Below are positions 1 through 5,882 of a DNA stretch of 8,342 nt, in pieces. The stretch spans positions 1-8,342 of the forward strand of contig DJWR01000004.1 in assembly GCA_002441055.1 (NCBI GenBank). The letters are read 5' to 3'. A model generated the notes under the pieces. That model was not told the DNA's origin. It worked only from the letters and a program-made list of their open reading frames with translations, and ran no database searches. The DNA comes from Caulobacteraceae bacterium UBA6225 (lineage in GTDB: Bacteria; Pseudomonadota; Alphaproteobacteria; Caulobacterales; Caulobacteraceae). The position numbers were made by a program, and so were the translations under genes. How positions within the stretch are numbered: the first letter of the stretch is position 1; every line of letters starts with the position of its first letter.

Positions 1-806
1 GACGCGCGCACGTCGGCGAGGACCTGTCGTGAGAGTGAAATATCCTGGGTCGCCCCATGGATCGCTACGCACACCCCGTCGATGATCTCGGCCTTACCCA
101 TGACCCGGACCCAGATGCGTCGCCCATCGGATGTCTCAGCCTCGGCTTCGAACTCCATGGGCGCGCCGGTGCGCTGGGTCTCGCCGACCGCGTCGAGGAC
201 GGTTTGACGGTATTCAGGGCAATAGATGTCTGTGGCGGTTTCGAAGCTCTCGATCGCGTTCGCGTGGCCCAGAAGGCTTTGAAGTTCAGCGCTATAGCGG
301 AGGGTCTGTGACCGAAAGTCGAGCTCCCAGCCGCCGAGGCCCGCCAGCTTTGCGGCGGTGCGCAGGGCTGCGGACGCGGCCTCGGAGCGCCGCTGAGACT
401 CCCGAATGGTGGTGATGTCCGTCAGGGTGAGGACATAGCCCTCGAGTTTGCCGGACGTGTCCTCAACCGGCCGAAGATCGGCGTCCACCCAATAGGTCTC
501 GCCGGTCTTGCGTCGGGCGGAGGCCTCGGCCCGATGACCGTTACGGGCGTGCATGCGGCGGGTGATCTTGGACTCTTCGGTCTTCCCATCAGGGTCAAGA
601 AGAAGTGCGGCGGCGTCCTGGCCGACAGCGTCCTGGGCGCTGAATCCTGTGATCGCTGTGAAGCCGTCATTGACCCAGGTGATGACGCCCTGGACGTCGA
701 TGAGCGCCATCCCGTGAGAGACGGCGGCAAGCGCCCGGGCGAGCTGCCCCTCGCGCGAGGTCTCGTCAGGTTGGGGGTCGACGGCGATCCGGGCGTCCAT
801 ACGCAT
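1..806 (-). CDS. Tandem-PAS sensor protein, N-terminal part (3' end beyond the window)
   Basis: Reading leftward from an ATG at 804-806, an open frame of 268 codons reaches the window edge without a stop. An in-frame TGA lies upstream at about 888-890, so this is a genuine N-terminus; a second ATG at 798-800 is an alternative start. No strong Shine-Dalgarno is seen, and only a weak TATTTT box (845-850) resembles a -10. The first PAS domain spans about residues 22-132, with the typical ITWVNDGF near residues 42-49 and a closing GYVLTLTDIT at 123-132. The second spans about 150-257, with GGWELDF at 158-164, GRRIWVRV near 228-235 and a closing HGATQDIS at 250-257. No signal peptide or membrane segment is visible, so it is probably cytoplasmic. 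No LOV-type flavin-binding cysteine motif is seen in either domain. Such proteins usually end in a histidine kinase, GGDEF/EAL or other output module, but that part lies outside, so the output and ligand are unknown. Confidence 0.85.
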   Translation of the reverse strand, partial: MRMDARIAVDPQPDETSREGQLARALAAVSHGMALIDVQGVITWVNDGFTAITGFSAQDAVGQDAAALLLDPDGKTEESKITRRMHARNGHRAEASARRKTGETYWVDADLRPVEDTSGKLEGYVLTLTDITTIRESQRRSEAASAALRTAAKLAGLGGWELDFRSQTLRYSAELQSLLGHANAIESFETATDIYCPEYRQTVLDAVGETQRTGAPMEFEAEAETSDGRRIWVRVMGKAEIIDGVCVAIHGATQDISLSRQVLADVRA

Positions 807-860
807 CTTGTGCCCGAGCTTAGGGTTCGGGTGTGAACAAACGCAAAATAGCTGGGTCTG

Positions 861-884
861 CAGCCTACTGGAATGGGTAGGCTG
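861..884 (-). terminator. Hairpin after the ABC-F gene, possible weak terminator
   Basis: A perfect 8-bp stem (CAGCCTAC pairing with GTAGGCTG) with an 8-base loop begins 7 bases after the ABC-F stop codon on the minus strand. No run of T follows directly; a short TATTTTG comes about 13 bases later. It may attenuate read-through into the PAS gene or only protect the 3' end. As the gap to the PAS start is only 85 bases, partial co-transcription remains possible. Confidence 0.4.
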
Positions 885-891
885 AGCTCAC

Positions 892-2775
892 CTAGGAGGT
901 CGGGGCCTTAAGCGCCTCATAGGCCTCGACGGCCTCCATCCACTCGGCTTCAGCCGCCTCGAGGTCCGCCTGCGCCTTGATGCGCCGCCGGGCGAGGGCG
1001 GCGGCCTTTTCGGGGCCGTCGGCGAAAACGGTCGGATCGCTAAGCTGAGCGTCTATGCCGGCCACCGCTTCCGTGGCCCGGGCGAGGGCGGCCTCAGCCG
1101 CTTCGGCTCGCCGGCGCGCATTACCGGTGGGCGCCTTGCGCGCTGGCGGCGGAGGCGGCGGCGGGGGCTGCGGCGCCTCTTCCCGCACTTGGGTCGGCGC
1201 GCGCACCCTCGCCTTGGCCCGCTCGATCACATAGCGGGAGTAGTCCTCCAGATCCCCGTCGAAGGGGGAAATGGTTCCATCTGCGGCCAGCCACAGCCGG
1301 TCGGCGACCATCTCCATCAGCGAACGATCGTGGGTGATCAGGATCACGGCGCCGGCATAATCGTTCAGCGCCTCCAACAGGGCCCGGCGGGAATCGATAT
1401 CCAGGTGGTTGGTGGGCTCATCGAGGATCAGCAGGTGGGGCGCTTCAGCAGCCACCATGTTCAGCAGGAGCCGTGCGCGCTCGCCGCCCGACAGGTCAGC
1501 GACCGTGGTCTCCACCTTGTCGCGGTTGAAGCCGTACTGGGCCAGCCGCGAGCGCCGGGCGGCCTCAGAGGCCTCGGGCATGGCGCGGCGGATGATGTCG
1601 AGCGGGGTGTCCGCCGGGTCCATCGCCTCGATCTGGTGCTGGTGAAACCAGCCCACCCGCATGCGGCGGTCCCGGTGCATGTGGCCATGCTCAATCGCCA
1701 GGGCCTCGGCGATCATTTTGGCGAAGGTGGACTTGCCTGCGCCATTGACGCCCAGCAGACCGATCCGGTCGTCGACATCCAGGCGCAGGTTCAGATCCCG
1801 CAGGATCGGCGGTCCGCCATAGCCGACGCTAACCCCCTCCAACCGGATGAGCGGCGGCGCCAGGGGCCGCTCGGGGGAGGGCAGGGTGAAGGGGGCGACG
1901 CTCTCGCTGCCAACCGCGTCGATCACCGGCAGTTTGGCCAGCGCCTTCAGGCGCGACTGGGCCTGGGTCGCCTTGCTGGCCTTGGCGCGGAAGCGGTCCA
2001 CAAAGGACTGCATGTGGGCGCGCTTGGCCTCGATCTTCGAGCGCATGGCCTCCTGCAGCCTGGCCTTTTCCGCCCGCTGGGTCTCGAAGGCGTCATAGCC
2101 GCCGGCATAGAGGGTCAGCTTACCGTCGGCGAGATGCAGGGTGTGATCGATGGAATTGTTCAACAGCTCGCGGTCGTGGCTGATGACCAGGGCGTTGTAG
2201 GGATAGGTGCGCAGCCGCGCCTCGAGCCAGAGGGCGCCCTCCAGGTCGAGATAATTGGTGGGCTCATCCAGCAGCAGCATGTCCGGCTCTGAGAACAGGG
2301 CCGCGGCCAGGGCCACACGCATACGCCAGCCCCCCGAAAATTCGGACATGGGCCGATCCAGGTCTTCGGTGGAAAAGCCAAGCCCGGCGAGAATTTCGGC
2401 CGCGCGCGAGGGCGCCCGGTCGGCGTCGATCTCAATGAGCCGGGCATAGATCTCGCCCATCTGCTCGGGCTCAGCGGTCTCCAGGTCGGCCAAGAGGCCG
2501 TGCCGGATCTCATCGGCGGCCAAAACCGTATCGATCAGCGAGACGGGGGTCGCGGGATGCTCCTGGTCCACCGACCCCAGGCGCGCGCCCTTGGGCAGGC
2601 TGATCTCGCCGGAACCGAGGACCAGTTCGCCCTTGATCAGCTTGAACAGGGTCGACTTGCCGATGCCATTGCGGCCGACCAGGCCCACCTTGGCGTTACG
2701 GGGCAGGATGACGCTGGCCCCGTCAAAGAAGCGGCGACCCCAGGCGTCGAAGACGAGATCTTGAATTTGCAGCAT
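892..2775 (-). CDS. ABC-F family ATPase, YheS-like
   Basis: A 627-residue protein with two ABC ATPase domains and no membrane domain, as in ABC-F ribosome-associated factors. Domain 1 has Walker A GRNGIGKST (34-42), signature FSGGWRMR (146-153), Walker B LLLDEPTN (167-174) with catalytic E171, and switch H200. The interdomain linker (about 231-285) carries the Arg/Lys-rich FRAKASKATQAQSR stretch, matching my memory of E. coli YheS. Domain 2 has Walker A GVNGAGKST (342-350), signature LSGGERARL (428-436), Walker B LLILDEPTN (448-455) with E453, and H482. A PFDGDLEDY segment (504-512) and an Ala/Glu/Arg-rich, probably coiled-coil tail (about 551-622) also fit YheS. The start at 2773-2775 (MLQIQDL) is chosen because the longer frame adds 45 Arg/Pro/Ser-rich residues with no family resemblance; no clear Shine-Dalgarno precedes it. 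ABC-F proteins bind the ribosomal E site and act in translation; the YheS role is poorly defined. A run of eight prolines (537-544) precedes the tail. Confidence 0.93.
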   Translation of the reverse strand: MLQIQDLVFDAWGRRFFDGASVILPRNAKVGLVGRNGIGKSTLFKLIKGELVLGSGEISLPKGARLGSVDQEHPATPVSLIDTVLAADEIRHGLLADLETAEPEQMGEIYARLIEIDADRAPSRAAEILAGLGFSTEDLDRPMSEFSGGWRMRVALAAALFSEPDMLLLDEPTNYLDLEGALWLEARLRTYPYNALVISHDRELLNNSIDHTLHLADGKLTLYAGGYDAFETQRAEKARLQEAMRSKIEAKRAHMQSFVDRFRAKASKATQAQSRLKALAKLPVIDAVGSESVAPFTLPSPERPLAPPLIRLEGVSVGYGGPPILRDLNLRLDVDDRIGLLGVNGAGKSTFAKMIAEALAIEHGHMHRDRRMRVGWFHQHQIEAMDPADTPLDIIRRAMPEASEAARRSRLAQYGFNRDKVETTVADLSGGERARLLLNMVAAEAPHLLILDEPTNHLDIDSRRALLEALNDYAGAVILITHDRSLMEMVADRLWLAADGTISPFDGDLEDYSRYVIERAKARVRAPTQVREEAPQPPPPPPPPARKAPTGNARRRAEAAEAALARATEAVAGIDAQLSDPTVFADGPEKAAALARRRIKAQADLEAAEAEWMEAVEAYEALKAPTS

Positions 2776-2828
2776 GTCAGTCAGGGCACAACATAGAGGG
2801 GCGGCCCACGACGCGCGGGGGCTCGGCG

Positions 2829-2848
2829 ACACGGTTGGAGAGCCGTGT
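2829..2848 (-). other. Hairpin in the ABC-F 5' leader region
   Basis: ACACGG and CCGTGT form a perfect 6-bp stem around an 8-base loop, 54 bases upstream of the ABC-F start. It would lie in the leader if transcription starts near 2900. A second short hairpin (CCCGA, 5-base loop, TCGGG, 2891-2905) lies near that proposed start. No known riboswitch class is recognised; function is unknown. Confidence 0.3.
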
Positions 2849-2905
2849 GGGGGGTAAGGCCAGGAAACTCGAGATCTGCGCCGCCGCCGTCCCGACCGTG
2901 TCGGG

Positions 2906-2934
2906 CTCATAGCAGACGAGGCCTCCCGCGTCAG
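2906..2934 (-). promoter_or_regulatory. Candidate housekeeping promoter for the ABC-F gene
   Basis: On the minus strand CTGACGC (2934-2928) is followed after 14 bases by GCTATGAG (2913-2906). The Caulobacter housekeeping consensus, as I recall it, is TTGACGS, 10-14 bases, GCTANAWC; the matches are 6 of 7 and 6 of 8. The start point would be near 2899, giving a leader of about 124 bases. The -35 lies 20 bases from the -35 of the divergent ndk promoter. Confidence 0.4.
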
Positions 2935-2954
2935 GGGGTATCGGCCGCAGCGGC

Positions 2955-2983
2955 TTGGCGCGGGCGGGTCTCAGGGCTATACA
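2955..2983 (+). promoter_or_regulatory. Candidate housekeeping promoter for ndk
   Basis: TTGGCGC (2955-2961) is followed after 14 bases by GCTATACA (2976-2983). In E. coli terms this is TTGGCG, 17 bases, TATACA. It fits the Caulobacter-type consensus well in both boxes and spacing. Transcription would start near 2990, leaving a leader of about 49 bases before the ndk ATG. Confidence 0.55.
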
Positions 2984-3038
2984 CGCGCGCCTCTGGGCGA
3001 AACCCCGCCTCAAGACCCCATTCCTGAAGAAAAATCCC

Positions 3039-3458
3039 ATGACCGAACGCACCTTCTCGATCATCAAGCCGGACGCGACCGAGCGGAACCTGACCGGCAA
3101 GATCAATGCGGTGATCGAAGGCGCAGGCCTGCGCATCGTCGCCCAGCGCCGCATCCGCATGACTGAAGCCCAGGCCAAGACCTTCTACGAAGTCCACAAG
3201 GACCGTCCGTTCTACGGCGAGCTGGTCGGCCAGATGACCTCGGCTCCCGTGGTCGTCCAGGTGCTGGAAGGCGAAAACGCCGTGGCCAAGTATCGCGAGA
3301 TCATGGGCGCGACGAACCCCGAGCAGGCCGCTGAAGGCACCATCCGCAAGCTGTTCGCCAAGAATGTCGGCGAGAACTCGGTTCATGGCTCCGACAGCCA
3401 GGACAACGCCAAGCTGGAGATCGCTCAGTTCTTCACCGAAGACCAGATCGTCGGCTGA
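3039..3458 (+). CDS. ndk: Nucleoside diphosphate kinase
   Basis: A complete 139-residue protein, the usual length of bacterial Ndk. It transfers the terminal phosphate from ATP to other nucleoside diphosphates through a phosphohistidine intermediate, balancing NTP and dNTP pools in the cytoplasm. The N-terminal TFSIIKPDA (residues 5-13) contains the conserved lysine K10. The active-site motif NSVHGSDS (113-120) places the catalytic histidine at H116. The ATG at 3039 starts the conserved MTERTFSIIKP; the frame extends 28 codons further upstream but those residues are not Ndk-like. A purine-rich GAAGAAAAA shortly before the ATG can serve as ribosome binding site. It appears to be a single-gene unit: a promoter-like site about 55 bases upstream and an intrinsic terminator directly downstream. 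It converges on purM. Confidence 0.97.
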   Translation: MTERTFSIIKPDATERNLTGKINAVIEGAGLRIVAQRRIRMTEAQAKTFYEVHKDRPFYGELVGQMTSAPVVVQVLEGENAVAKYREIMGATNPEQAAEGTIRKLFAKNVGENSVHGSDSQDNAKLEIAQFFTEDQIVG

Positions 3459-3481
3459 TCGGCGTCACCGCCGGAACGAGC

Positions 3482-3515
3482 AAGGGCCGCAGCGGCGACG
3501 CTGCGGCCCTTTTTT
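3482..3515 (+). terminator. Intrinsic terminator of ndk
   Basis: A perfect 13-bp GC-rich stem (AAGGGCCGCAGCG pairing with CGCTGCGGCCCTT) is closed by a GCGA tetraloop of the GNRA type, followed by a T run (3510-3515, partly inside the stem). It starts 23 bases after the ndk stop. The opposite strand has the same stem but is followed by a mixed sequence without a T run, so it should work best rightward and less well for purM. Confidence 0.92.
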
Positions 3516-3536
3516 ATGGATGGTCTGTCGGCCTGA

Positions 3537-4562
<1,026 letters not shown>

Positions 4563-4600
4563 TTCAAAGCCCTCGCCCCGGGAGGCGTAAATAAAGTGAG

Positions 4601-4619
4601 GCGCCCCCGCATCGGGCGC
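4601..4619 (-). other. GC-rich hairpin in the purM leader
   Basis: GCGCCC and GGGCGC pair around a 7-base loop inside the proposed purM leader, 39 bases before the start codon. On the minus strand it is followed by CTCACTTTATTTACG, T-rich but broken. It could be a weak attenuator-like element or simple leader structure. No purine riboswitch is recognised. Confidence 0.3.
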
Positions 4620-4650
4620 TTGCAGACTCGGTCGCGCGCGAGGCTATAGC
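4620..4650 (+). promoter_or_regulatory. Candidate rnd promoter, placing the start point at the start codon
   Basis: TTGCAG (4620-4625) and TATAGC (4645-4650), inside GCTATAGC (4643-4650), form a promoter-like pair with a 19-base spacer, slightly long. GCTATAGC matches the Caulobacter-type GCTANAWC at 7 of 8 positions. If TATAGC occupies -12 to -7, position +1 falls on 4657, the A of the rnd ATG, so the mRNA could be leaderless. Confidence 0.45.
4625..4629. promoter_or_regulatory. GANTC (CcrM-type) site in the purM/rnd promoter region
   Basis: GACTC here is the only GANTC I find in the intergenic regions of this window. Many alphaproteobacteria methylate GANTC with CcrM, and methylation near promoters can affect GcrA-dependent transcription in Caulobacter. 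It would sit at about -32 to -28 relative to rnd and just inside the purM transcript. A five-base site can occur by chance. Confidence 0.3.
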
Positions 4651-4672
4651 TACGTGATGACGCCGATTACAA
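4643..4672 (-). promoter_or_regulatory. Candidate purM promoter sharing its -10 box with rnd
   Basis: On the minus strand TTGTAA (4672-4667) is followed after 18 bases by TATAGC (4648-4643). The surrounding GCTATAGC is its own reverse complement, so the same eight bases form the -10 for both directions. Transcription would start near 4636, giving a leader of about 74 bases. The -35 lies within the first codons of rnd. Confidence 0.45.
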
Positions 4673-5829
4673 CCACCGCCGAACTCGCGGCGTTCTGCGA
4701 CAGACTGAAAGGCCAGCCCTTCGTCGCCGTAGACACCGAGTTCATGCGCGAGACCACCTACTGGCCCAAGCTCTGCCTGATCCAGGCGGCGACCCCCACC
4801 GACGAGGCGGTCATCGACCCCATGGCCGACGGCATGGACCTGGAGCCGTTCCTCGAGATCATGCGCGATGAGCGCATCCTCAAGGTGTTCCACGCCGCCC
4901 GCCAGGACGTGGAGATCTTCAACAATCTGAAGGCCATGCCGCGGCCTCTGTTCGACACTCAGGTGGCCGGCATGGCCGCTGGGTTCGGCGAGCAGATCGC
5001 CTATGACGCTCTGGTTCGACAGATGCTGAAGATCGAGCTGGACAAGTCCAGCCGCTTCACCGACTGGGCCCGGCGCCCGCTGGCGGACTCGCAGTTGACC
5101 TATGCGCTCGCCGATGTGACGCATCTGGCTCGCCTCTATCCGATGTTGCGCGAGCGGCTGGAGAAGGAGAATCGTCTCGTCTGGGTCACCGACGAGATGC
5201 AGGCGCTGACCGACCCTGCAAACTACGACGTTGTTCCTGAAAACGCCTGGAAGCGCCTGAAGCCGCGCCGCCACACGGCGAAGTATCTGGCGGTCTATAA
5301 GGCCGTGGCGGCCTGGCGTGAGCGCACGGCGCAGCAGCGCGACCAGCCCCGGGGCCGAATTCTCAAGGACGAGGCGATCGACGAGGTCGCCACCCAGGCG
5401 CCGACGGACGCCGCAGGACTCGACCGATTGCGCTCTGTTCCCAAAGGGTTCTCCGGCTCCAAGTTCGGTCCGGACCTCCTGGAAGCGATCCGTGAGGCGC
5501 TGAAGAATCCTGAGGCCTATGCGCCGGTGGTCGAACGGGCCAAGACCACCAATTCGCCGGCCGCTGGCGCCGTCGTTGAATTGCTCAAGGTTCTCCTCAA
5601 GGCGCGGGCTGAAGACACAGGGGTCGCCTCAAAGCTGATCGCCACTGTCTCCGACCTCGAAATGATCGCCAATGATGACGAGGCCGACAGCCCGGCGCTC
5701 AAGGGGTGGCGGCTTGAAGCCTTCGGCGCGGACGCCCTGCGGATCAAGCGCGGCGAGCTGGCCCTGGTCCTGGACGGCGCCCGGGTTCGCGTGGTCGAGG
5801 TTCGGCGCGCCCCCAAGTCGGCAAGTTGA
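4657..5829 (+). CDS. rnd: Ribonuclease D
   Basis: A complete protein of 390 residues, the usual size for RNase D, a 3'-5' exonuclease that trims tRNA and other small RNA precursors. The DEDD exonuclease domain fills about residues 1-170: Exo I VAVDTEF gives D26 and E28, Exo II FHAARQDVEIF gives D84, and Exo III YALAD gives Y149 and D153 (DEDDy type). An HRDC domain follows at about 209-290 (WRERTAQQRDQPRGRILKDE region), then a second HRDC-like helical C-terminal region. Two starts are possible: GTG at 4654, about 10 bases after a weak GAGG, or the adjacent ATG at 4657. I prefer the ATG because the -10 box would place the transcript start there; the difference is one residue. It is divergent from purM and converges on ppx. 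A 236-codon antisense frame across it is a shadow. Confidence 0.95.
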   Translation: MTPITTTAELAAFCDRLKGQPFVAVDTEFMRETTYWPKLCLIQAATPTDEAVIDPMADGMDLEPFLEIMRDERILKVFHAARQDVEIFNNLKAMPRPLFDTQVAGMAAGFGEQIAYDALVRQMLKIELDKSSRFTDWARRPLADSQLTYALADVTHLARLYPMLRERLEKENRLVWVTDEMQALTDPANYDVVPENAWKRLKPRRHTAKYLAVYKAVAAWRERTAQQRDQPRGRILKDEAIDEVATQAPTDAAGLDRLRSVPKGFSGSKFGPDLLEAIREALKNPEAYAPVVERAKTTNSPAAGAVVELLKVLLKARAEDTGVASKLIATVSDLEMIANDDEADSPALKGWRLEAFGADALRIKRGELALVLDGARVRVVEVRRAPKSAS

Positions 5830-5830
5830 A

Positions 5831-5871
5831 GCATTAGACCTGATAAGCGCTCTGCTTATCGGGTCCAATGC
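5831..5871. repeat. Long imperfect palindrome between convergent rnd and ppx
   Basis: Two 18-base arms face each other across a 5-base GCTCT loop: GCATT pairs with AATGC, then an A/C mismatch, GACC with GGTC, a T/G wobble, and GATAAGC with GCTTATC. That is 16 Watson-Crick pairs plus one wobble. It starts one base after the rnd stop and ends 11 bases before the ppx stop. Neither strand has a T run after it, so it is not a classic terminator, though it may act as a bidirectional 3'-end block or stabiliser. Its form also suits a dispersed REP-like intergenic palindrome, which one window cannot show. Confidence 0.7.
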
Positions 5872-5882
5872 GCCTCAGGGCC

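Noticed and set aside
422..730. Minus-strand frame of 102 codons inside the PAS gene
   Set aside because: It is a different frame from the PAS-coding one; the PAS frame gives clear domain motifs while this one is Pro/Arg/Ser-rich noise.
1189..2292. Long plus-strand open frame of 367 codons opposite the ABC-F gene
   Set aside because: It is antisense to a protein with all ABC-F motifs in order. Its product is Gly/Leu/Gln/Val/His-rich without recognisable domains, as expected from a GC-rich shadow frame.
2776..2910. 45-residue N-terminal extension of the ABC-F frame
   Set aside because: The residues are Arg/Ser/Pro-rich and unlike ABC-F N-termini; the family's start matches MLQIQDL at 2775.
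2955..3038. 28-residue N-terminal extension of ndk
   Set aside because: Ndk proteins start at the MTERTFSIIKP segment, and the extension begins at the proposed promoter's -35 box.
2776..3038. Possible small gene or tRNA between ABC-F and ndk
   Set aside because: Short frames there lack a supported start and resemble nothing known, and I see no cloverleaf or TTCGA-type T-loop. The promoters explain the space.
4563..4656. Possible purine riboswitch upstream of purM
   Set aside because: The leader is only about 74 bases with one short GC hairpin, and I see no conserved purine-aptamer core.
4564..5274. Minus-strand open frame of 236 codons antisense to rnd, ending just before the purM start
   Set aside because: The composition is typical of antisense shadows, it has no family resemblance, and rnd carries every DEDDy catalytic residue on the other strand.
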